Source: Pollutimonas harenae
GTDB taxonomy: Bacteria; Pseudomonadota; Gammaproteobacteria; Burkholderiales; Burkholderiaceae_B
Direction: 5' to 3'
Assembly (NCBI RefSeq): GCF_004153685.1
Contig: NZ_SDQD01000001.1
Span: 682,001 to 746,000, forward strand
Length of the DNA stretch: 64,000 bases
The translations under genes and the position numbers were made by a program. The notes beneath the pieces are model-generated. The model searched no databases and was not told the DNA's origin. It worked only from the letters and a program-made list of their open reading frames with translations. Numbering within the stretch: the stretch's first letter is position 1; each line of letters begins with the position of its first letter. Below, piece after piece: positions 27,803 through 36,081 of this stretch.

Positions 27803-29987
27803 TATGCGGCGTCATGCGAGCACAGAACGGGGCAACGGCGCAGGCGTCACGCTCGAAGTATCCGACCTTGATGTCTATTATGGACAAGCACACGCCGTCC
27901 AGGGCGTCACATTCACTGTGAACAGCAATGTGCTGGCTATCGTCGGAAAGAACGGTATGGGCAAGACATCCATCTGCAATGCTGTTACCGGCCTTATTCC
28001 CGCAAAAGGCAGCGTCCGTCTGAACGGACGGGAATTGCTCGGCCGGCCGCCACACATCATCACACACGCCGGCATTGGCTATGTGCCGCAGGGCCGTCGT
28101 GTCTGGCCATCGCTAACCGTACACGAGCACCTGGAACTCTCGGCCCGCACTGCAAATCGCGGTGACTGGACAGTAGACCGCATATATCAGCTATTTCCCC
28201 GTCTTGCCGAAAGAAAGGAAAATGGCGGCGCGCAGCTGTCTGGCGGTGAACAGCAGATGCTCGCAATAGGGCGCGCATTACTGTTCAACCCCAAGCTGCT
28301 TGTGATGGACGAACCCACTGAAGGCCTGGCGCCCGTCATCGTGGAACACGTAGCGTCCATGCTCAAAACAGTCTCCAGGGAAGCCGATATCTCAATATTG
28401 CTGATAGAGCAAAACCTAGGCGTTGCGATCGACGTTGCGGACACTATCGCCGTTATGGCCAACGGCCGAATCACCCATATGCTGCCGGCCTTCGAACTGG
28501 CTGACGACCGTGAACTCCAGCAACGCTTGTTGGGAGTCCGTTCTTCAATCGAAGAAAACGGATCGGACAAGGCCAGCTATCCTGAAACTGACGACCAGGA
28601 TTCGACACCACAACCAGTCTGGGTCGTACGCCGGTCACATCAGGACGAAGACCCACCATTGCCCAAAATGCCAAGGCAGGAACACGATGCTGGCATGCAT
28701 AAAACAGACGCAGAAATCGTCCCACGCGTTACCCACCTGAAACCCGCCAGTTCAACACGCACCGGCCAGACAGCATATGTCATCGGTACCTTCGATACCA
28801 AAGGCGCTGAATTACAGTATCTGCGGCGCAGCATCGAGAAACTGGGCGTGCGGGTGACGACTGTGGATCTTGCAACCAGTGGCACGATGTCATCAGCCAG
28901 CATCTCTGCGCGAGAAGTCGCCCGGTTCCATCCCAAAGGCGAGACCGCCGTGTTTACGAAGGATCGCGGCTCATCGATCACCGGGATGTCCGAAGCCATC
29001 ACGCATTTTCTGGCCAGCAGACGCGATCTGGGCGGAGTCATTTCCGCCGGTGGATCGGGCGGTACGGCATTGGCCACGGCCGGTATGCGCTCGGTTCCGG
29101 TAGGAGTGCCGAAAGTGATGGTCTCGACCGTCGCCTCCGGCGACGTCGCTCCTTACGTCGGAGAGTCCGACATTTCCATGATGTACTCCATTACCGACGT
29201 GTCCGGACTTAACCGTATCAGCGCACAAGTACTTGGCAACGCCGCCCACGCTTTGGCGGGAATGATCGCCAATCCCGTCCAGCTTGACGATCAATCCAAG
29301 CCCGCTATCGGGCTGACGATGTTTGGCGTCACGACAACCTGCGTTCAGGCTGTGACCAAAGCCCTTTCTCCAGACTACGATTGCTTGGTCTTTCATGCTA
29401 CTGGTACAGGCGGGCGGTCGATGGAGGCCCTGGCTGAATCTGGCCTGCTCGACGGCGTTATCGACATTACGACGACAGAGATCGCCGACCTGATCGTAGG
29501 TGGCGTTTTTTCTGCCGGTGACACGCGCATGGATGCCATCATCCGCAGGCGTCTGCCTTATGTGGGCTCGTGCGGTGCGCTCGACATGGCAAATTTCCAT
29601 GCCATCTCCACACTGCCCTCGCACCTGCGCGGGCGCAATATTTACAAACACAACGAGAACGTCACTCTGGTCCGAACGCTGCCCGAAGAGAATGTCGCAA
29701 TTGGCAAATTCATTGCAAACAAGCTGAATCAAATGGAAGGCCCTGTGCGTTTCCTGATTCCGGAAGGCGGGGTTTCGGCAATCGACGCCCCCGGGCAGCC
29801 CTTCCATGACCCCGCAGCAAACCGTGCGTTGTTCTCGACAATCGAAGAACACTTCAAGCCTGGCCCGCAGCGCGGGCTAATCAAGCTTCCTTACCACATT
29901 GATGATGCCGCCTTCACCGAAGCGCTCGTGCGTGCCTTTCTGGAAATCCACCCGTCAGCGCAATCGAGCCCGTCATATAAACGCTAG
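27789..29987 (+). CDS. fusion: LivF-type ABC ATPase + Tm-1-like (UPF0261) domain
   Basis: A single 732-residue frame with two domains. Residues about 19-250 are a complete LivF-type ATPase: Walker A GKNGMGKTS (53-61), signature LSGGEQQMLAIGRAL (150-164), Walker B LLVMDEPTEG (170-179), IEQN switch. Residues about 251-326 are a polar, Asp/Pro/Ser-rich linker. Residues 327-732 are a Tm-1-like/UPF0261 domain (YVIGTFDTKGAELQYLRRSI, VISAGGSGGTALATAGMRSV, SVPVGVPKVMVSTVASGDVA). LivF is normally about 235 residues and Tm-1-like proteins about 400, so both are whole. The start at 27789 is preferred because GGAGAG is 7 nt upstream; an ATG at 27783 is also possible. The Tm-1 partner TIM barrel is the next gene. 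The role of the fused domain is unknown. Confidence 0.88.
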   Translation: MANINMRRHASTERGNGAGVTLEVSDLDVYYGQAHAVQGVTFTVNSNVLAIVGKNGMGKTSICNAVTGLIPAKGSVRLNGRELLGRPPHIITHAGIGYVPQGRRVWPSLTVHEHLELSARTANRGDWTVDRIYQLFPRLAERKENGGAQLSGGEQQMLAIGRALLFNPKLLVMDEPTEGLAPVIVEHVASMLKTVSREADISILLIEQNLGVAIDVADTIAVMANGRITHMLPAFELADDRELQQRLLGVRSSIEENGSDKASYPETDDQDSTPQPVWVVRRSHQDEDPPLPKMPRQEHDAGMHKTDAEIVPRVTHLKPASSTRTGQTAYVIGTFDTKGAELQYLRRSIEKLGVRVTTVDLATSGTMSSASISAREVARFHPKGETAVFTKDRGSSITGMSEAITHFLASRRDLGGVISAGGSGGTALATAGMRSVPVGVPKVMVSTVASGDVAPYVGESDISMMYSITDVSGLNRISAQVLGNAAHALAGMIANPVQLDDQSKPAIGLTMFGVTTTCVQAVTKALSPDYDCLVFHATGTGGRSMEALAESGLLDGVIDITTTEIADLIVGGVFSAGDTRMDAIIRRRLPYVGSCGALDMANFHAISTLPSHLRGRNIYKHNENVTLVRTLPEENVAIGKFIANKLNQMEGPVRFLIPEGGVSAIDAPGQPFHDPAANRALFSTIEEHFKPGPQRGLIKLPYHIDDAAFTEALVRAFLEIHPSAQSSPSYKR

Positions 29988-29996
29988 GAAACAGTT

Positions 29997-30827
29997 ATGC
30001 CCCGCATTCAACGTTCAATACTTCTAGAAAAATTCCGCGACATGGTACATCGCCGGGTACCGATTATCGGTGGCGGCGCCGGTACCGGTTTGTCCGCAAA
30101 ATGCGAGGAGGCCGGCGGTATTGATCTTATCGTAATCTACAACTCTGGGCGTTATCGGATGGCTGGACGTGGGTCACTCGCAGGTTTGCTGGCATATGGC
30201 AACGCAAACCAAGTCGTCCTCGATATGGCCAGGGAGGTCTTGCCTGTAGTGAAGAATACACCCGTCCTCGCTGGGGTAAACGGCACAGATCCTTTTATGA
30301 TTCCGGAGCATTTGCTACGCCAGCTCATTGAGCTGGGATTTTCAGGTATACAGAATTTCCCCACTGTCGGTCTGATTGACGGAACATTCAGGGCGAACCT
30401 CGAAGAGACTGGCATGGGCTATGGCCTGGAAGTCGATCTCATACGCAAGGCTCGGGAAATGGATCTTCTGACCACTCCCTACGTCTTTAATGAAGCAAAC
30501 GCTGCGGACATGGCACGCGCAGGTGCGGATATCGTTGTCTGTCACCTTGGGTTAACCGCCGGCGGCGCCATCGGCGCAGAAACCGCTCTGACGCTCAAGG
30601 ACTGTACCGCCCCCATCAACGCCTGGGCTGAAGCGGCTATGCGGGTCAATCCGGATGTCATTGTCCTTTGCCACGGTGGCCCCATCGCCACCCCGGCCGA
30701 TGCAGCGTTCATTCTCGAAAACTGCCCCGATTGTCACGGCTTCTATGGCGCCTCAAGCATGGAACGCCTACCCGTGGAGACCGCGCTGACAGAACGTACG
30801 CGTGAATTCAAGAACATTAAGCGTTAA
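29997..30827 (+). CDS. phosphoenolpyruvate hydrolase-family TIM-barrel protein
   Basis: A 276-residue protein of the PEP-hydrolase/TIM-barrel signalling family (PF09370 type), shown by [59 protein letters not shown] and [20 protein letters not shown]. In plants and fungi this barrel is commonly joined to a Tm-1-like domain in one chain, while in bacteria the two are neighbours, as here. The true reaction of the family is not settled. AGGAAACAG precedes the ATG, 9 bp after the fusion gene. Confidence 0.85.
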   Translation: MPRIQRSILLEKFRDMVHRRVPIIGGGAGTGLSAKCEEAGGIDLIVIYNSGRYRMAGRGSLAGLLAYGNANQVVLDMAREVLPVVKNTPVLAGVNGTDPFMIPEHLLRQLIELGFSGIQNFPTVGLIDGTFRANLEETGMGYGLEVDLIRKAREMDLLTTPYVFNEANAADMARAGADIVVCHLGLTAGGAIGAETALTLKDCTAPINAWAEAAMRVNPDVIVLCHGGPIATPADAAFILENCPDCHGFYGASSMERLPVETALTERTREFKNIKR

Positions 30828-30845
30828 CAAGGCAAGGAGTCGACC

Positions 30846-32546
30846 ATGACTGGTTCAGAGTTCGGAGTTTTCTTATTGGGCCTTCTGGCTGTGGTCATCG
30901 TCGTAGCCATCGGCATATGGCTACTGCACTGGCTATATCTCAGATCATCCAAAGGCCGCGCATTCGTGCGCACTGGCATGGGTGGTCAGAAAGTCGTGCT
31001 GGACGGTGGCGCTTTTGTGCTACCTATTGTGCATGACGTCATCCTCGTAAATATGAACACACTGCGTCTAGAAGTCACCCGCGGCCGCGACAAGGCGTTA
31101 ATCACAAAAGATCGGATGCGTGTCGACATCACGGCTGAGTTTTATGTCCGCGTCACAGCGGACCCTGATGCCGTGGCAACAGCCGCGCAAACGCTGGGTG
31201 AGCGCAGTATGGAGCCGGAAAGGCTAATCGAGTTGGTGGAGGGCAAGTTTGTGGATGCCCTACGCACGGCCGCTGCGGAGATGACCATAGAAGAGCTACA
31301 TGAGAAACGCGGCGAATACGTCAAGAAAGTCAGTATTGACGTAGCAGATGATCTGACCAAGAACGGCCTGGAGCTTGAAGCAGCGTCCCTTACGCAGCTC
31401 GACCAGACAGCGATGGAGTTCTTCAACCCCTCAAATCAGTTCGATGCCGAGGGTATGACGCGGCTAACAGAACAAATAGAAAGGCGTAAGAAACAGCGTA
31501 ATGACATTGAACAGGACACGCTGATTTCCATACGCAGCAAAAATCTGGAGGCTGAGAAGCTCGCACTCGACATCGACCGCGAAACGGAATACGCAAAACT
31601 CGCCCAACAGCGTGAAGTGGAGATTGCACGCGCTCAGCAAAGAGCAGACGTTGCCCGTGAACGCGTCGAAACCGAACAACGCACTGAGCAAGCGCAGATC
31701 GAGGCGCGCCAAACCATCGAACAGGCTCAAGTTCGCGCGGAGCTACAGATCGAACAAGAGCGTATTGCCAAAGAGAAGCAGCTGCAATCCGCCAACCTGG
31801 AGCGTCGCAAGGAACTCGAGCTAGCGGAGCAACATCGAGCCATCGCCATTGCCGAGCAGTCCAGGCGTCAGTCAGAAGCGCAGGCCGCAGCAGATCAAGC
31901 ACGCGCAGAAGCCGTTGCCGCAGAAGAACGCGTCTTCTCAGCACGTGAGCTGGAAATCGCGGAGCGCCGCAAGCAGATCGAACTCATCGGTGCTCAGCAA
32001 GAGGCTGAAAAAGAAGGCCTACAACTACGGCTGGCCGCGGAAGCCGAGAAAGCAGCGAGCGCGGATCGTGCGGCAGCCATTCGCATTCAGGCCGAAGCCG
32101 ACGCCGATTCGGAAAAAATCCGTGCTGAAGCCAGCAGAGTACGTAGTGAAGTGGAAGCCGCAGGGCTGCGCGGTATGAACGAAGCCTCCAATATCCTCAC
32201 GCCCGACGCACGCAACTCCGCTCTACGCCTGCGCATCGTCGACAAAATGGAGGGCATTATCCGCGAATCAGTCAAGCCCATGGAAAACATTGACAGCATT
32301 AAGATCCTGCAGCTGGACGGTTTGGGGAATCTGGGTAACGGCGTGACCGTCGGCGATAAGAGTAGTGGTATTGCCGACGGCGTGGTGAACTCGGCCTTGC
32401 GGTATCGCGCTCAAGCACCGGTAATCGATCAGCTCCTACGTGAAATCGGCCTCGATGGAAATAATCTATCGGGCACGACAGGCAGCATGCTGTCCACACC
32501 AGACGTCAGTGCTGAAAACGACGAGAACAACGGTAAGGCCGTCTAA
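30846..32546 (+). CDS. flotillin-like SPFH-domain membrane protein
   Basis: A 566-residue protein with one N-terminal membrane segment (residues about 7-33), a KGRAFVRTGMGGQKVVLDGG flotillin entry motif, an SPFH/band-7 domain to about residue 200, and a long coiled coil rich in Glu, Ala, Gln and Arg (about 205-450), then a C-terminal domain (IKILQLDGLGNLGNG). It resembles YqiK/flotillin-1 proteins that organise membrane microdomains. A strong AAGGAG signal precedes the ATG. Being inside a transport/catabolic operon is unusual. Confidence 0.88.
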   Translation: MTGSEFGVFLLGLLAVVIVVAIGIWLLHWLYLRSSKGRAFVRTGMGGQKVVLDGGAFVLPIVHDVILVNMNTLRLEVTRGRDKALITKDRMRVDITAEFYVRVTADPDAVATAAQTLGERSMEPERLIELVEGKFVDALRTAAAEMTIEELHEKRGEYVKKVSIDVADDLTKNGLELEAASLTQLDQTAMEFFNPSNQFDAEGMTRLTEQIERRKKQRNDIEQDTLISIRSKNLEAEKLALDIDRETEYAKLAQQREVEIARAQQRADVARERVETEQRTEQAQIEARQTIEQAQVRAELQIEQERIAKEKQLQSANLERRKELELAEQHRAIAIAEQSRRQSEAQAAADQARAEAVAAEERVFSARELEIAERRKQIELIGAQQEAEKEGLQLRLAAEAEKAASADRAAAIRIQAEADADSEKIRAEASRVRSEVEAAGLRGMNEASNILTPDARNSALRLRIVDKMEGIIRESVKPMENIDSIKILQLDGLGNLGNGVTVGDKSSGIADGVVNSALRYRAQAPVIDQLLREIGLDGNNLSGTTGSMLSTPDVSAENDENNGKAV

Positions 32547-32983
32547 TGAAAATCTATGTCAGTAGCGTCATTCATGCGCCAGCGCATGAAGTCTGGAGCG
32601 TGATTCGCGACTTCAACGGGCTGCCGCGGTGGACGCCGTTCGTCGCGCACAGTAGAGTCGAAGGGAACTTGCCCTCGGATGCCGTCGGCTGTGTGCGTAA
32701 TTTCGAGTTACGTCAGGGCGGGGCGATACGAGAGCAGTTGCTTGCTTTGTCTGACTACGATTTCACCTGCATCTACTCGATTCTCGAAAGTCCTATGGGA
32801 GTCCATGACTACGTAGCTACGCTCAAGGTCACTCCAATAACGGATGGAGACCATAGTTTCATCGAATGGTCAGCTGAATTTGCGTGTGAGCCGGGACGCG
32901 AGGACGAGCTTCGGATTCTTATTGGCCAGGAGGTTTTCCTGGCAGCCTTAAAATCGCTTCGGACGATTGTGGAAATAAACTAG
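32546..32983 (+). CDS. SRPBCC-family protein (polyketide cyclase/dehydrase or lipid-binding type)
   Basis: A 145-residue START-like fold protein: MKIYVSSVIHAPAHEVWSVI, then DFNGLPRWTPFVAHSRVEGN and a C-terminal helix. Such proteins bind hydrophobic ligands in a deep pocket and sometimes act as cyclases or dehydratases. Its ATG overlaps the flotillin stop (TAATG), so it is the last gene of the operon. Function cannot be assigned further. Confidence 0.8.
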   Translation: MKIYVSSVIHAPAHEVWSVIRDFNGLPRWTPFVAHSRVEGNLPSDAVGCVRNFELRQGGAIREQLLALSDYDFTCIYSILESPMGVHDYVATLKVTPITDGDHSFIEWSAEFACEPGREDELRILIGQEVFLAALKSLRTIVEIN

Positions 32984-32991
32984 GGTTTCTG

Positions 32992-33014
32992 GGCGGGCGC
33001 CCCTTACGCCCGCC
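32992..33014. terminator. GC-rich hairpin at the junction of the SRPBCC gene and the betaine-type ABC gene
   Basis: Perfect 8-bp arms GGCGGGCG (32992-32999) and CGCCCGCC (33007-33014) around a 7-nt loop between convergent genes; it covers the stop codon of the minus-strand ATPase gene. No T-run follows, so termination efficiency is uncertain. Confidence 0.4.
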
Positions 33015-33831
33015 TTACCACAAACCTTTCCACATACTCATTGGCGGGGTGGTTGCGGATATCGTCGGGGCTGCCCACCTGCTCAACCTTGCCATCGCGC
33101 AAGATGACAATGTTCTGGCCCAGACGCAGGGCTTCATCGATATCGTGGGTAATGAAGACTATGGTTTTCTGCAGACGTTGCTGCAAGGCGAGCAACTGAT
33201 CTTGCATGTCATAGCGGATGAGTGGGTCCAGGGCCGAAAAGGCTTCATCCATGAGCAGAACATCGGCATCGATGGCTAGTGCGCGTGCCAGTCCTACCCG
33301 TTGACGCATGCCGCCCGACAGCTCATCGGGATAGTTTTTTTCGTATTCGATCAAACCTACTCTTTCCAGCCACGTACGGGCCGTCTTGCGGGCCTGCGAC
33401 TGGCTTTCGCCGCGTACGCTCAAGCCAAACGCCACATTGTCGATGACGTTGATGTGCGGCAGCAAGCCGAAGTTCTGGAACACCATGCTTACGCGATGGC
33501 GGCGCAGCTGGCGCAACTCGGGCATGCTCAAGTCAAGAATATTGTCGCCGTCAACAAGAATTTGGCCGGCAGACGGATCAATCAGGCGGTTCAGGTGACG
33601 GACCAGCGTGGATTTACCCGATCCCGACAAGCCCATGATGCAGGATATTTGCCCACTGGGCAGCTTTGCACTGACACCAGCCAGGCCCACATTGCAGCCG
33701 GTATCAGACTGCACGCTGACTTTATCGGCGCCCTGACGCAGAAGTTCGATCGCCCTGGCTTCTTGCGGCCCGCCTTCGCGAGGGCCGAACACCTTGTACA
33801 CATCACGTATCTCTATTTTGACGTCTGTCAT
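33004..33831 (-). CDS. glycine betaine/proline-type ABC transporter ATP-binding protein, ProV/OpuAA-like
   Basis: A 275-residue ATPase powering osmoprotectant-type import. Motifs: Walker A MGLSGSGKSTLVRHLNRLID, signature ELSGGMRQRVGLARALAIDA, Walker B VLLMDEAFSALDPLIRYDMQ, switch FITHDIDEAL. The start MTDVKIEIRDVYKVFGPREG is chosen because it overlaps the upstream stop by one base (TGATG). No C-terminal CBS domains, which ProV and OpuAA usually carry, so this is the short form. Confidence 0.88.
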   Translation of the reverse strand: MTDVKIEIRDVYKVFGPREGGPQEARAIELLRQGADKVSVQSDTGCNVGLAGVSAKLPSGQISCIMGLSGSGKSTLVRHLNRLIDPSAGQILVDGDNILDLSMPELRQLRRHRVSMVFQNFGLLPHINVIDNVAFGLSVRGESQSQARKTARTWLERVGLIEYEKNYPDELSGGMRQRVGLARALAIDADVLLMDEAFSALDPLIRYDMQDQLLALQQRLQKTIVFITHDIDEALRLGQNIVILRDGKVEQVGSPDDIRNHPANEYVERFVVRRA

Positions 33832-35795
33832 CACAGCTTCTCTTGCATGGGCACACGCCGACGCCGGCGCGGTTGTCCGTATGCCTGGGTAATTCGATCT
33901 ATCACGATCGCCAGTATGACGATGGCCACACCTGCCTGCAGGCCTCTGCCCACGTCCAGGGTTTGTATACCTGCCAGCACATCCTCGCCCAGGCCACGCG
34001 CACCAATCATGGACGCCACTACCACCATAGCCAGGGCCATCATGGTGGTCTGGTTGATGCCAGCCATAATGCTGGGCCGGGCCAGCGGCAGTGTTACCCG
34101 TGTCAACATTTGCCATCGAGTCACGCCAAAGGCTTGCGCCGCCTCCATGACGTCCCGGTCAACCTGCCGCAGGCCGAGTATGGTCAGCCTGATCAAAGGT
34201 GGCACGGCATAGATGATGGTGGCAAATAGGGCAGGCACTTTGCCCAGACCGAACAGCATCAGTACCGGAATCAGGTAGACGAAGCTGGGTAGTGTCTGCA
34301 TGACATCAAGTACCGGTGTAAGCAGCCTGCGCAACAAACGGCTGCGTGCGGCAATAATGCCTATAGGCACACCCAGCACGATGGATACCAGGGTGGACAC
34401 CAGTACTAGCGCGAAGGTCTGGATGAGCTTGTCCCACAAACCGACCGCACCTATCAAATACAGGCAGACCACGTACAGCACGGTGGCTACCGGTTTGCGC
34501 GTTGCGTGCCACGACAACGCGGCGACCAACAACAGAAAAGCCCATGGTGGCACAGCCTGCATTAGACGCTCGACCGGCAACAACAGATTGGTCAGCATGA
34601 AGTTGCTGGCTTGCCGGAAAATACCGCCGTAGTTCTTGACCACATCCATCAAATGCTGATTGACGAATGCCGCCACCGACCAGTCGGGGAAGATTCCCTT
34701 GTCGGCTACCACTATGGGTGAGTTGGTTTCGGCTTGGGTGTCGGCCGTGGCAGCCGGCGTTTTGATACCCAATTCGGTATTGACCCTCTGCACGACATCG
34801 GGCGGCACCCACGCGTGCCAGACCTGAGGATGCTCGCGCAGGAAACGATCAGCCATGGCTTCGCCACTCGCACGGGTTTCCGTCATCTCGAGGATCATGC
34901 GGTTCAACAGATCGGGCTTGAACTGCAGTTTTTCAAAAAAGGCGACAAGCTCGGGGTTCTGGGTCGCAAAAGGCGTCGCTACCGCGACAGCCAATCGAGC
35001 CAGCAGGAAATCGGACGAGCAAAGTTCCCCTTTGCCGCTGACTATCGTGTCCCAGCATTGCTGATTGAACGGATCCTGTTCTATCTTGTGGAACTTGTAC
35101 TTGGCCATCAGCCCGGCTGGCTGCCAGTAGTAAAACAGTATGGGCTGCCCTCTGTCGTAGGCCGAACTGATGGCCGCGTCGAGTGCGGCGCCGGTGCCGG
35201 CCCGAAAATTGGTATAGCTGTCTTCGAGCCCATGCAGCTGCAGCAAACGGCTATTGGTTTTTTCGCAAATCCAGCCCAATGGGCAATTGAGAAAACGGCC
35301 TTTACCGGGCTCTTCGGGGTCGGTAAACAAGGCACTGTACTTGGGTAGATCGCGCCAGCTACGCAGATCGGGAGCCTGGGCCTCAATGCCCCGCTCAGGG
35401 TCACCATGCACCAGATAATCGGGTACATACCAGCCCTGCTCGGCACCACCAGCCAAGGTGTCGCCCACTATTGTGACCTTGCCTTGCTGTATGGCCTGTT
35501 CAATGATTTCGGAGCGACCAGACCACATTTCAGCGATGATTTGCAAGTCGTTCTGTACCAGGGCTGACTCAATGGCAGCTGATGCGCCAGGTACCACTTG
35601 GGTTGTGCACCCATAGCCGGCACTCAGGAGTTTGCTGACGACATAAGTTGTAAACGAAGCACTTTCCCAGCTTAGATCTGCAAGCTTGACGGGCTGTCCA
35701 TCATTGCAGGGTGCCGCCTGGGCCCTGGCCACTGCAGGCAGCATGAAGGCCAGACACACGGCAACGACGCCAAGCACGCGTAGCAATGATTTCAT
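33831..35795 (-). CDS. fused substrate-binding protein and permease of a glycine betaine-type ABC transporter
   Basis: A 654-residue protein. A signal sequence (about 1-27, ending VARAQAAP) leads to an OpuAC-type periplasmic binding domain (about 28-340; motifs VKLADLSWESASFTTYVVSK, AEMWSGRSEIIEQAIQQG, FYYWQPAGLMAKY). A permease with several membrane segments follows (about 390-640) with LPSFVYLIPVLMLFGLGKVP and the EAA-like loop EAAQAFGVTRWQMLTRVTLP. Binding domain first, permease second, is the reverse of Lactococcus OpuABC. With the ATPase gene overlapping downstream, two genes make the whole importer. Substrate inferred only from family: a quaternary amine such as betaine, choline or carnitine. 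Confidence 0.88.
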   Translation of the reverse strand: MKSLLRVLGVVAVCLAFMLPAVARAQAAPCNDGQPVKLADLSWESASFTTYVVSKLLSAGYGCTTQVVPGASAAIESALVQNDLQIIAEMWSGRSEIIEQAIQQGKVTIVGDTLAGGAEQGWYVPDYLVHGDPERGIEAQAPDLRSWRDLPKYSALFTDPEEPGKGRFLNCPLGWICEKTNSRLLQLHGLEDSYTNFRAGTGAALDAAISSAYDRGQPILFYYWQPAGLMAKYKFHKIEQDPFNQQCWDTIVSGKGELCSSDFLLARLAVAVATPFATQNPELVAFFEKLQFKPDLLNRMILEMTETRASGEAMADRFLREHPQVWHAWVPPDVVQRVNTELGIKTPAATADTQAETNSPIVVADKGIFPDWSVAAFVNQHLMDVVKNYGGIFRQASNFMLTNLLLPVERLMQAVPPWAFLLLVAALSWHATRKPVATVLYVVCLYLIGAVGLWDKLIQTFALVLVSTLVSIVLGVPIGIIAARSRLLRRLLTPVLDVMQTLPSFVYLIPVLMLFGLGKVPALFATIIYAVPPLIRLTILGLRQVDRDVMEAAQAFGVTRWQMLTRVTLPLARPSIMAGINQTTMMALAMVVVASMIGARGLGEDVLAGIQTLDVGRGLQAGVAIVILAIVIDRITQAYGQPRRRRRVPMQEKL

Positions 35796-35862
35796 TCGGT
35801 CGGGCCTCCTTCTGTTTGCTTGCGCGTGCGTCTCGGTCAGCTAGTGCGGGTCGTCCAATGAT

Positions 35863-35893
35863 AAAACGCCATGCTGTGAGCATGGCGTTTTTT
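35863..35893. terminator. strong rho-independent hairpin with no clear gene in front of it
   Basis: Perfect 13-bp arms AAAACGCCATGCT (35863-35875) and AGCATGGCGTTTT (35879-35891) around GTG, with T-runs on both strands. It lies upstream of the binding-protein gene start and upstream of the MFS gene, so it ends no recognised gene. Its arms share 12 bases with the rpsJ/MFS terminator at 37295-37323. Confidence 0.8.
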
Positions 35894-36081
35894 CGCGCTA
35901 CTGGCGCTCCAGGCCAAGCTTACTTCAACATATCGGCTGCGTCCAGATTGAGAGATTTGGCGTTGGGCATATCGTGACAGGCGAACCAGCGTTCCCTCAG
36001 GTATGCTATAGCCCGTTCCGACGGGCCACGAGGATTCCGTCACCAGGAATTCAGCCACAAGCGTCCAAGGAAGCATATCAG
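35894..36081. other. spacer between the betaine-type operon and the MFS gene; possible small RNA or gene remnant on the minus strand
   Basis: On the minus strand an open frame without a start of its own, bounded upstream by a stop near 36047, ends at a TAA at 35930 (last residues MPNAKSLNLDAADMLK) and runs into the terminator at 35863. The bases after its stop (TAAGCTT, a G/C-rich stretch, then the hairpin) resemble those after rpsJ. A 6-bp hairpin (GCCCGT-TCCG-ACGGGC) is at 36011-36026. It could be a gene remnant or a terminated small transcript. Confidence 0.35.

Noticed and set aside
36011-36081. Possible riboswitch before the MFS gene
   Set aside because: A 6-bp hairpin is present, but I could not match the surrounding bases to guanidine, fluoride, manganese or other riboswitch patterns I know.
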